NCBI GenBank assembly: GCA_964525525.1
Contig: CAZGHD010000013.1
Coordinates: 1-29,781, forward strand
Reading direction: 5' to 3'
Origin: RGIG2161 sp964525525
GTDB lineage: Bacteria > Bacillota > Clostridia > Oscillospirales > CAG-272
Length of the DNA: 29,781 nucleotides
Each line of letters opens with the position of its first letter. The stretch's first letter is position 1. The position numbers were made by a program, and so were the translations under genes. Under the pieces are notes generated by a model. The model did not search any database. It saw nothing but the letters and a program-made list of their open reading frames with translations, and had not been told where the DNA came from. Below, piece after piece: positions 23,494-29,781 of this stretch.

Positions 23494-24993
23494 TCAGAAA
23501 ATAAAGTACAGAAACGGGCTGAAGGTGGAATCAACGAGGTACGCTGTACACACGAGAAACAGTCCCGCATAGCCGAGCGTTCCGATAACCGCAAAGACTT
23601 TTCCTCTCGCGGAAAGCGCGGCACCGTCGTCAACGAGCGGTTCTTCGGTGCCGTCTACGCGTATCGCGCCGATCTTGGTGTAATCAACCGTGCATAGCTT
23701 ATCCCACAGCTTTTTGGGAAGCGGGGTAGCGCCGATAGCGGCGATAACGATAAGCGGAAGTGCGCGAAGCGCAGAGTAAAGTACGGTGGGCGGGCAGAAT
23801 GCCGACGTGCCGATTCCAAACAGCGAGGCAAAGCAGGACAGACCTGCGCCCGCGTTTGTGAACGAAAAGATTATCCAGCCAAATCCTATGAGCAGCAGTG
23901 CGTAGATATGACCGATAAATTTTGGTAGTTTTTCGAGAACTTTGAGTAGAAACGTCTTTTCTATCATCAGAATGATGCCGAAATAAACGCCCCAGAGTAT
24001 GTAGTTCCATGCGGCTCCGTGCCAGAATCCTGTGAGAAACCAGACTATCGCAATGTTGCGGTACTGCTTGAACTTACCTACGCGGTTACCGCCGAGCGGA
24101 ATGTACACGTATTCCTTGAACCAAGTGCTGAGCGACATATGCCAGCGGCGCCAGAATTCGGTAATACTTCTTGATACGTAAGGATAATTGAAGTTTTCGA
24201 GAAATCTGAATCCAAACATTCTTCCGAGACCGATTGCCATATCGGAATATCCCGAGAAGTCGTAGTAGATATGGAGGGTGTAGCATATCATTACCATCCA
24301 CGCACCGACTACCGAGTCGGCAAACGCGTCACCCGCCTTGAAATATTCGTAAAACGCGGCGGCCGCATCACCGATTATGATCTTTTTTGCAATTCCCGTG
24401 ACAAATCGGCGCACGCCACTGGCGAAAAGATCCATATTTTCTTTTCTGTCAGCGAGCTGATCGTCAACGTCACGGTAACGCACGATAGGACCTGCGATAA
24501 GCTGGGGAAACAGAGTAACGTAGGCTCCGAAGGCGACGAAATTCTTCTGCACGTCTGTCTGTCCGCGATAGAGGTCTATCGTGTAGGACATTATCTGGAA
24601 GGTGTAGAAGGATATTCCTATCGGCAGCTTGAGTCCTTCTATCGGCGCGATAGCGTCGGTGAGGAAGGGAATGAGACGCAGATTTTCTATAAAGAAGTTG
24701 CAGTACTTAAAGAACAGAAGGGACAGAAGATTAAGTATGAGCGAAAGCGCCATATATATCCGCGCTTTTTTTATATCAGTGTTTTTGTGTTTTGCGATAA
24801 AAAATCCGAACACGTATGCTTCAAGAATTGAGAGAAGCATAACGAGGATGTATACCGGCTCGCCCCAGCCGTAAAACAGTAGGCTGAGTATGAACAGCAC
24901 CCAGTTTTTTATCTTGATGTTCGGCATCAGGTAGTAGAGCACCATCGTTACCGCAAGATAAGCGAAAAGAAACAGGAGAGATGAAAATACCAT
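23494..24993 (-). CDS. MBOAT family O-acyltransferase (AlgI/DltB-like)
   Basis: A 499-residue polytopic membrane protein with roughly ten or more membrane segments. The MBOAT signatures are clear: LPIGISFYTFQIMSYTIDLYRG, PQLIAGPIVRY, ITEFWRRWHMSLSTWFKEY with His285, YIPLGGNR, and FLTGFWHGAAWNYILWG with the invariant His325. These proteins pass acyl groups, usually acetyl, across the membrane to a secreted polymer. The last 100 residues carry extra membrane segments and a soluble loop. SD AGAGAGG overlaps the end of the DUF4358 gene 12 bp upstream. Paired with two DHHW-type proteins it resembles AlgI-AlgJ-AlgX; the polymer is unknown. Confidence 0.92.
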   Translation of the reverse strand: MVFSSLLFLFAYLAVTMVLYYLMPNIKIKNWVLFILSLLFYGWGEPVYILVMLLSILEAYVFGFFIAKHKNTDIKKARIYMALSLILNLLSLLFFKYCNFFIENLRLIPFLTDAIAPIEGLKLPIGISFYTFQIMSYTIDLYRGQTDVQKNFVAFGAYVTLFPQLIAGPIVRYRDVDDQLADRKENMDLFASGVRRFVTGIAKKIIIGDAAAAFYEYFKAGDAFADSVVGAWMVMICYTLHIYYDFSGYSDMAIGLGRMFGFRFLENFNYPYVSRSITEFWRRWHMSLSTWFKEYVYIPLGGNRVGKFKQYRNIAIVWFLTGFWHGAAWNYILWGVYFGIILMIEKTFLLKVLEKLPKFIGHIYALLLIGFGWIIFSFTNAGAGLSCFASLFGIGTSAFCPPTVLYSALRALPLIVIAAIGATPLPKKLWDKLCTVDYTKIGAIRVDGTEEPLVDDGAALSARGKVFAVIGTLGYAGLFLVCTAYLVDSTFSPFLYFIF

Positions 24994-25004
24994 AGCTACC
25001 TCTC

Positions 25005-25538
25005 TTATTTCAGCGCTGTTTTTATGTCAGAAACTATATCCTCAACGTCATAGGAGACTACGTAATATACGTAACTTCCGGATTTACCGATAACTCCTGC
25101 TTCAAGCGTTTCAACGTCGATGGTGGAGTATTCCTCCGCGTCCTCTATCTTGTTGTCGATACGTGCGCGAAGATATTTGGTAAAGGTGTCTGCGTACGAG
25201 GTGTCTGCCATTTTGAATATTCCGACGTCGATTATAACGTCAGCGTCAGACTCGTCAACGTACAGGCAGTACTCGGATATTTTTGAAAAATCGGGCATAT
25301 CCGTCGCGTCACCGTAGTAGGCGAGGATAAGGTCGTCGTCAAGATATTCACCGCGCTCAGTAGAGGAGGAGGTGAATATAAAACCTTTGGTCAGCTCGTA
25401 TTTTTCGGCTATGCTTTTGATGGTGTCGTCAAGGGAGATGTTTGCATTTGTGTCGTTACTTACATCGTCACCGTCGGAGCCGCACGCGGCAAGGAAAACT
25501 CCGAGCAAAAGAATAGTGATGAGTAGAAGTTTTTTCAT
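25005..25538 (-). CDS. DUF4358 lipoprotein
   Basis: A 177-residue lipoprotein: MKKLLLITILLLG signal, lipobox LAAC with Cys19, an acidic Asn/Asp linker, then a small mixed alpha/beta domain (about 38-177). The domain resembles DUF4358, which I recall as a frequent neighbour of MBOAT and DHHW genes in Clostridia. The ATG at 25538 follows AAAGGAA by about 11 bases; the frame extends 37 codons upstream but that part precedes the signal peptide and runs across the -10 region of the promoter. No catalytic motif is seen. It is first in the operon and could be an accessory or anchoring subunit of the acylation machine. Confidence 0.8.
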   Translation of the reverse strand: MKKLLLITILLLGVFLAACGSDGDDVSNDTNANISLDDTIKSIAEKYELTKGFIFTSSSTERGEYLDDDLILAYYGDATDMPDFSKISEYCLYVDESDADVIIDVGIFKMADTSYADTFTKYLRARIDNKIEDAEEYSTIDVETLEAGVIGKSGSYVYYVVSYDVEDIVSDIKTALK

Positions 25539-25590
25539 AGTGTGACCGTTCCTTTTTGAATTTTTATGTAAAACACCCAATACATTGAGA

Positions 25591-25619
25591 ATTATATAAT
25601 ATAATGGTGATTTTGTCAA
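25591..25619 (-). promoter_or_regulatory. Consensus sigma-A promoter of the DUF4358-MBOAT-DHHW operon
   Basis: On the minus strand TTGACA (25614-25619), 17 bp, TATAAT (25591-25596). Both hexamers are perfect. The predicted start is near 25584, about 46 nt before the ATG. Confidence 0.82.
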
Positions 25620-25656
25620 TAAAAACGGACAATTATAAAATGTAAACAAAAATATA

Positions 25657-25685
25657 TTGACTATTTTATTTTAAAATGGTATAGT
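25657..25685 (+). promoter_or_regulatory. Sigma-A promoter of the SGNH lipoprotein gene
   Basis: TTGACT (25657-25662), 17 bp, TATAGT (25680-25685). It is divergent from the operon promoter, with the two -35 boxes only about 37 bp apart, so a single regulator could serve both. Confidence 0.75.
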
Positions 25686-25714
25686 ATTTATAACGAACCG
25701 TGGAGGTATTCTTT

Positions 25715-27478
25715 ATGAAAAAGATATTCGTTTTTGCACTTGCGATACTGCTTTTGCTCTGTTCTTTCGGGTGTTCCGAGTCGGATCCCGTGGACGATGG
25801 CGGAGCTGTGAATGATAATTACATCGAGGTAAGCGAGGAAAACGTGCTCGTACTGCTGCCCGATTACCAGCCTAACGCTAAAGTGACTTCTCTTGGCGGA
25901 TCTACTGTCAAGTCGGTGACGGTTTTTGCAGAAGAGGACGGCACGGTGGAGATCGGCGCGTACGGAGACGTTGCGAGTATTCCGCATTTCCTTGTTTCAA
26001 GTGCGATACATATGCGTGACGGCAAGAAATATCAAGTGACGGCGGGCGAGAATAAGATCGATCTTGATCTTGATCTTTTTGAATATGAAACGCTTTATAT
26101 CAAGGGCGGGGCAAAGCTGACCTGCTCGGACGACGGAGTGGAGTTTTCTACTCTCGGTTCTGTCACCGAGGACGTAGTGATAGCGGACAAAAAGCTCGCG
26201 TTTGACGCAGAGGTGGAATATCACGGCGAGGCGAAGGTTTTCGATAGTGACTGCGGAAATATGCTGGGAATCAATATCTCGTATAAAACGAACGTCAACG
26301 ATGCAAGTAGCGTTCCGTTTGTGTATGAGGATGCAGATGCTTTTGCGGGCAAAAAGATCACTGCGATAAGAATCCCCGTCAAGACCGTTGCTACTACCGA
26401 ATTGGCACACTCTTTTACATTATATAAAGTAAAAAACACTGTAAAATCGGATTTTTTAAATAATCATGTAACCGAATATAAGATAAACGTCGAATACTCA
26501 AGTCTTGCCGGCACTCAGATAAATTATTGGTACGGAGCGGACGTTTCTCACCTTGATATAGTTTTGGCAGAGGACGAGACGCTTGCATTCGGCTCACCTG
26601 ACGATACCGTATCCTTTGCCGTTACTAAAGCTGATATGTATCCGGATCAGAAGTTTATTACGGCTTCAGGAGAAACTCCGCGCGGCTGCCTGATTTTTGA
26701 CGTTTATTATCAGACGGTGATCGACAAGAACGAGAAACTCGAACAGATAAAAGAGCTTGACCGCGAATGCGCGCGCGACGCAACGTTAAATAAGCTGATC
26801 GGCGGAAAGAATCTGTCCATACTCGGCGACAGTGTCAGCACTTATGACGGATATTCAAACGGTGACGGCGCGGATACGACAAACGATACTATTCGCGATA
26901 ACAACGGCGAATACGACGGAACTCTGCACAGAGTTTTCAGCGCCGATCTTACCTGGTGGCAAAAAACTGCAAACGACACGGGTATGACCGTGCTTGTTAA
27001 TAACTCATATTCAGGTGACAGCGTTGGCGACGGCGGACAGACAAGATGCGAACAGCTTCACGACAATACGGGAGACAATGCCGGAACAAATCCCGACATA
27101 ATTGCGATATTACTCGGATTTAACGATATTAACTGGGCAAACAGAACGCCTGAAACACTTAAATCCGGATACGAAAATATGCTGAACCGTATTGCAGATA
27201 AATATCCCGATGCAGACGTTTTCCTGTTCACGTATTACCAGTATGATTTCATGGGAAAGGTCGGAACCGAAGAAGCGCTTACTCCTTACGTAAACGTTAT
27301 TTACGAGCTTGCCGAAAAATACGGTTGTGCAGTGGTTGACCTCTTTGCCGAATCCGGATTCCGTTACGATGATTACGGAGTATTTTCCGATGACGGAATT
27401 CATCCGAATCCCGAGGGAATGGAAGTAATATCCGAAGTGTTCAAAGACGCCCTCCTGCAAAAGTACAACGCAAAATAA
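25715..27478 (+). CDS. SGNH-hydrolase lipoprotein with large N-terminal region
   Basis: A 587-residue secreted protein: MKKIFVFALAILLLL signal and probable lipidated Cys20 (SFGC, an imperfect lipobox). Residues 30-345 look like beta-rich extracellular domains without a motif I know. The C-terminal 220 residues are an SGNH/GDSL esterase: ILGDSVS (nucleophile Ser373), NNSYSGDS, LLGFNDINW and DDGIHPN with Asp560 and His563. Such domains remove acetyl or other acyl groups from glycans. The ATG at 25715 has GGAGG eight bases upstream; a GTG five codons earlier overlaps that SD and is rejected. Its divergent placement beside the MBOAT operon suggests editing of the same polymer, which is inference. 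Confidence 0.82.
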   Translation: MKKIFVFALAILLLLCSFGCSESDPVDDGGAVNDNYIEVSEENVLVLLPDYQPNAKVTSLGGSTVKSVTVFAEEDGTVEIGAYGDVASIPHFLVSSAIHMRDGKKYQVTAGENKIDLDLDLFEYETLYIKGGAKLTCSDDGVEFSTLGSVTEDVVIADKKLAFDAEVEYHGEAKVFDSDCGNMLGINISYKTNVNDASSVPFVYEDADAFAGKKITAIRIPVKTVATTELAHSFTLYKVKNTVKSDFLNNHVTEYKINVEYSSLAGTQINYWYGADVSHLDIVLAEDETLAFGSPDDTVSFAVTKADMYPDQKFITASGETPRGCLIFDVYYQTVIDKNEKLEQIKELDRECARDATLNKLIGGKNLSILGDSVSTYDGYSNGDGADTTNDTIRDNNGEYDGTLHRVFSADLTWWQKTANDTGMTVLVNNSYSGDSVGDGGQTRCEQLHDNTGDNAGTNPDIIAILLGFNDINWANRTPETLKSGYENMLNRIADKYPDADVFLFTYYQYDFMGKVGTEEALTPYVNVIYELAEKYGCAVVDLFAESGFRYDDYGVFSDDGIHPNPEGMEVISEVFKDALLQKYNAK

Positions 27479-27497
27479 ATAGCAGAAAAATCAAATA

Positions 27498-27523
27498 ACG
27501 GGCGGCTCTTTCGAGCCGCCCGT
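27498..27523 (+). terminator. GC-rich hairpin after the SGNH gene
   Basis: ACGGGCGGCTC (27498-27508) and GAGCCGCCCGT (27513-27523) pair perfectly over 11 bp around TTTC. No long T-run follows, so it may terminate weakly or protect the 3' end. Confidence 0.65.
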
Positions 27524-27536
27524 ATTGCGAAAAGTA

Positions 27537-27565
27537 TTGAGAAATCACGGTAAAGGTGTTATAAT
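27537..27565 (+). promoter_or_regulatory. Sigma-A promoter of the SDR-GNAT pair
   Basis: TTGAGA (27537-27542), 17 bp, TATAAT (27560-27565). The predicted start is near 27572, leaving a leader of about 84 nt. Confidence 0.7.
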
Positions 27566-27584
27566 AAAAATATACGATAACATC

Positions 27585-27644
27585 AAGCACGGCGGCGAAA
27601 TTACTGAATTTGCGGTTACCGCTATAAGTGCGTGCTTCAAGGGG
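27585..27644 (+). promoter_or_regulatory. Possible three-way-junction leader next to the SDR SD
   Basis: AAGCAC (27585-27590) can pair with GTGCTT (27632-27637), enclosing two small hairpins: AAATT-ACTG-AATTT (27598-27611) and GCGG-TTA-CCGC (27612-27622). The SD AAGGGG (27639-27644) follows directly. The stems are short and could arise by chance. Confidence 0.35.
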
Positions 27645-27655
27645 TTAAGTCAAAA

Positions 27656-28453
27656 ATGAAACCGTCAATTTTAATCACAGGCGCATACGGAGGCATGGGC
27701 AGAGCCACGGCAAAAGCGCTGAAGGAAAGCGGATTCCGTGTTTTTGCGCTGGACAAGACCGTGGATACAGGTGAAGAAAATATTATACCCATAGAGGCGG
27801 ATATTACCGATGAAAGCAGCGTTATGAGTGCATTTGCCGAGATCAGTGAGCATACCGATGAATTGTTTGCGATCATCCATTTTGCGGGGATTTATATGCT
27901 TGATTCCCTGGTCGAAATGGACAGCGCCGATTTTGAAAAAATCCTCAAAATCAATCTCGGCGGTGTGTTTCTTGTAAACAAGATATTTCTTCCGATGCTG
28001 AAAAACGGTTCCCGAATCGTGATCACTACAAGCGAGCTTGCGCCTCTCGATCCGCTTCCTTTTACGGGGGTATATGCCGTTACCAAGAGTACGCTGGATA
28101 AGTATGCGTATTCACTCAGAATGGAATTGCAGCTGAAAGAAATAGAGGTCAGCGTTCTTCGTGCCGGTGCCGTCTCTACGGGTATGCTCGGCGTTTCTAC
28201 CGACGCGCTTGATCGTTTTTGCCGGAAAACCGTACTTTACTCCTGCAATGCCGAGCGTTTCAAACGGATTGTTGAACGGGTTGAGGCAAGGAGCGTGGAG
28301 CCTTCTCAAGTTGCGAAAAAAGTGATCCGAATGCTGAATAAACGAAAGCCTCGCTTTGCATACAGCATCAACCGTAATCCACTGCTTCTTATGCTGAACG
28401 CTCTGCCTAAGACCTTGCAGCTTTGGATAATTAAACTGGTACTGAAAACTTGA
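27656..28453 (+). CDS. Short-chain dehydrogenase/reductase
   Basis: A 265-residue SDR oxidoreductase. It has cofactor motif TGAYGGMG (8-15), DIT near 49-51, an HFAG in place of the usual NNAG (75-78), Asn100, and the catalytic Ser126, Tyr140 and Lys144 (YAVTK). The acidic-residue context after the second strand (ALDKTVD) suggests NAD rather than NADP, but weakly. The C-terminal 60 residues end in a hydrophobic, basic stretch (NRNPLLLMLNALPKTLQLW) that could touch the membrane. The ATG follows AAGGGG by 11 bases; a GTG eight codons earlier precedes that SD. The substrate is unknown. It is followed 18 bp later by a GNAT gene. Confidence 0.85.
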   Translation: MKPSILITGAYGGMGRATAKALKESGFRVFALDKTVDTGEENIIPIEADITDESSVMSAFAEISEHTDELFAIIHFAGIYMLDSLVEMDSADFEKILKINLGGVFLVNKIFLPMLKNGSRIVITTSELAPLDPLPFTGVYAVTKSTLDKYAYSLRMELQLKEIEVSVLRAGAVSTGMLGVSTDALDRFCRKTVLYSCNAERFKRIVERVEARSVEPSQVAKKVIRMLNKRKPRFAYSINRNPLLLMLNALPKTLQLWIIKLVLKT

Positions 28454-28471
28454 TAAATTGGGGGAAGTCAA

Positions 28472-29014
28472 ATGACACTCAAAACCAAACGTCTCATTCT
28501 CCGCCCGTGGCGTGAGGATGACGCGGAGAATCTATATAAATACGCAAGCGCTCCCGAGGTTGGTCCGCCCGCAGGATGGGCACCGCACACGAGCGTGGAA
28601 AACAGCCGCGAGATCATAAAGACCGTGCTTTCAGCGCCCGAAACGTACGCCGTTTGTCTGAAAGAGGACGGCAAAGCGATCGGAAGTATCGGACTGCACC
28701 GCGCCGATCTTGCTGAACTTGACGATGAATACGAGCTTGGTTATTGGATAGGAAAGCCTTTTTGGGGGCAGGGACTTATTCCCGAAGCCTCGCGCGAGAT
28801 GCTTCGGCACGCCTTTGAGGAACTTGGAATGAATCGAATCTGGTGCGGTTACTACGACGGTAACGTCAAAAGCCGACGCGTGCAGGAAAAACTCGGATTT
28901 GTCTACCATCATACCACCGAGGGGATAGAGGTGTCGCAAGTGAACGAGGTCAGAACCGGGCACGTGATGCTCTTGACGCGAGAGGATTGGGAGAAATGGC
29001 ACAAAAATGATTAA
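28472..29014 (+). CDS. GNAT acetyltransferase, RimJ/RimL type
   Basis: A 180-residue N-acetyltransferase that uses acetyl-CoA. It opens TKRLILRPWREDDAENL, the RimJ/RimL signature, with the acetyl-CoA loop FWGQGLIPEA (97-106) and the closing NVKSRRVQEKLGFVY segment. The SD is GGGGGAA before the ATG. It is 18 bp after the SDR gene and probably co-transcribed. The real substrate (ribosomal protein, antibiotic or small amine) cannot be told from sequence. Confidence 0.85.
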   Translation: MTLKTKRLILRPWREDDAENLYKYASAPEVGPPAGWAPHTSVENSREIIKTVLSAPETYAVCLKEDGKAIGSIGLHRADLAELDDEYELGYWIGKPFWGQGLIPEASREMLRHAFEELGMNRIWCGYYDGNVKSRRVQEKLGFVYHHTTEGIEVSQVNEVRTGHVMLLTREDWEKWHKND

Positions 29015-29034
29015 AGAACTAAAGAGACAAAAAC

Positions 29035-29071
29035 AGCCGCTGAGGAATTAAACGATTCCTCAGCGGCTTTT
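29035..29071. terminator. Bidirectional terminator between convergent GNAT genes
   Basis: AGCCGCTGAGGAAT (29035-29048) and ATTCCTCAGCGGCT (29055-29068) pair perfectly over 14 bp around TAAACG. A T-run follows on the plus strand and an A-run precedes it, so it can act in both directions; the minus-strand gene ends at 29073. Confidence 0.88.
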
Positions 29072-29072
29072 C

Positions 29073-29624
29073 TCATTTCATCACCTTAATAAATCGGAAC
29101 ATCTCGTCGGGACCTTCGTCGGGATCACGCTCCTCATCGTCTGGCGTATCGTGTTCGGGCTGAAAATACTCGCACCAGAACTGATCGATCTTGAAACCGC
29201 ACTTGTTCACGTAAAAATGAATGTTGCGCTTCTCAAAATATGGCGTGCAGGTCTCCCAAACCACCGTCTCGGGATGGAGTGCCTCCACCGCCTGCCACGC
29301 ACCGTAGCCGATACCGCGGCTGTGCTCTTCGGGAGCAACGAAAAGGATCTCTAACTCGTTGCGGTGCGTTTCACGCTCGACTTTCAGGATCACACCGCCC
29401 ACTTTTTTGCCGTCCACAACAATACGGTAGGTTTCGCTTTGCGGATCGTCAATACAATGCTCAATGGTCTTGCGGGAAATGATCTCGCCGTCGCCGTCAA
29501 TATGATCGTCCCGCTCACCGAATTCCATCATCGCGCCGTACTTGAACGACCATTGATTATCGGTAATAAACTGCTCGCGATCGTCTGCCGTCAAGGGGAT
29601 AAGCTCAACCTTCGTGTTTTTCAT
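29073..29624 (-). CDS. GNAT family N-acetyltransferase
   Basis: A 183-residue acetyltransferase, distinct from the other GNAT. The core strand LEILFVAPEEHSRGIGYGAW holds the acetyl-CoA loop RGIGYG (103-108), and the C-terminal half has NIHFYVNKCGFKI. A long acidic tail (DTPDDEERDPDEGPDE, about 159-174) is unusual for a GNAT. The ATG has a perfect AGGAGG (29630-29635) five bases upstream. It is a single gene, preceded by a leader of about 120 nt with a promoter at 29751-29779 and a candidate terminator inside the leader. The substrate is unknown. Confidence 0.85.
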   Translation of the reverse strand: MKNTKVELIPLTADDREQFITDNQWSFKYGAMMEFGERDDHIDGDGEIISRKTIEHCIDDPQSETYRIVVDGKKVGGVILKVERETHRNELEILFVAPEEHSRGIGYGAWQAVEALHPETVVWETCTPYFEKRNIHFYVNKCGFKIDQFWCEYFQPEHDTPDDEERDPDEGPDEMFRFIKVMK

Positions 29625-29642
29625 AAAAGCCTCCTAAAAAAG

Positions 29643-29744
29643 AAAAAACTCTGGCTATTGCACATACAATAACCCGAGCTCACTCGGACACCTAATCCGG
29701 CACTTGAGCGCTACGGCACTCCGCCTCCGGTGACCATTTTCATT
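29643..29744 (-). promoter_or_regulatory. Structured leader with candidate attenuator upstream of GNAT gene
   Basis: On the minus strand, in transcript order: hairpin D GAGTGC-CGTA-GCGCTC (29721-29706), flanked by CCGG boxes (29730-29727 and 29700-29697) that can pair; hairpin C CGGA/TCCG (29699-29685); hairpin B CCGAG-TGAG-CTCGG (29687-29674); and terminator stem CTC plus GGTTATTG with CAATAGCC plus GAG (29678-29649), followed at once by TTTTTT (29648-29643). Neighbouring helices share bases, so they exclude one another. I do not recognise it as a known riboswitch. Confidence 0.55.
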
Positions 29745-29750
29745 TTTATG

Positions 29751-29779
29751 AGGATATCACAAGACCGCGAAAATGTCAG
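29751..29779 (-). promoter_or_regulatory. Probable sigma-A promoter of the GNAT leader
   Basis: On the minus strand CTGACA (29774-29779), 17 bp, TATCCT (29751-29756), with TGA just before the -10 as an extended -10 element. The predicted start is near 29744. Confidence 0.5.
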
Positions 29780-29781
29780 CA

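Noticed and set aside
1..29781. A CRISPR array or prophage
   Set aside because: No regularly spaced direct repeats of the right length, and no integrase, capsid, terminase or Cas-like protein is encoded anywhere in the window.

Overview
The window looks like a metagenome-assembled scaffold from a low-GC Gram-positive anaerobe of the class Clostridia, near the gut Oscillospirales/Eubacteriales type. The reasons are a Bacillus/Clostridium-style gene order, consensus sigma-A promoters, GTG and TTG starts behind purine-rich Shine-Dalgarno (SD) sites, RemA, a PASTA kinase and a spoVM-like micro-gene. Two runs of exactly ten Ns (10680-10689 and 19649-19658) have repeated sequence on both sides, so they look like scaffolding joins rather than biology.

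Layout. 1-453 has no convincing gene; it holds degenerate dispersed-repeat sequence, a palindrome resembling IS3-family ends and a long imperfect stem. 454-536 is a minus-strand tRNA-Leu(UAG) with its own promoter and terminator. 622-3521 carries two minus-strand genes, a PepV-like M20 dipeptidase and a PHP-domain metal hydrolase. 3749-5802 is a plus-strand operon: a DUF5685 protein (TTG start), a J-domain protein with a Cys-rich tail, and a small membrane protein (TTG start).

5918-18923 is the core block: yicC, remA, gmk, rpoZ, priA, def, fmt, rsmB, rlmN, prpC, prkC, rsgA, thiN and a 25-codon spoVM, closed by a strong terminator. It follows the B. subtilis order but lacks coaBC (between rpoZ and priA) and rpe (between rsgA and thiN). 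It joins nucleotide supply, transcription, replication restart, N-formylmethionine handling, rRNA modification, Ser/Thr phospho-signalling and ribosome assembly. prpC and prkC both have a perfect hairpin between their SD and their ATG.

19034-20732 is one GH127 gene, broken only by the second N gap. 20802-25538 (minus strand) is an envelope operon: DUF4358 lipoprotein, MBOAT O-acyltransferase, DHHW membrane protein and a second, DHHW-like lipoprotein. A divergent SGNH-hydrolase lipoprotein (25715-27478) sits beside it. Together these look like machinery that adds acyl groups to, and perhaps removes them from, a surface glycan; the substrate is unknown. 27656-29624 holds an SDR oxidoreductase and two GNAT acetyltransferases. 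The last GNAT has a roughly 120-nt leader with mutually exclusive hairpins ending in an intrinsic terminator, which is the best candidate here for an undescribed regulatory RNA.

All calls come from reading the sequence; no database search or folding program was run.
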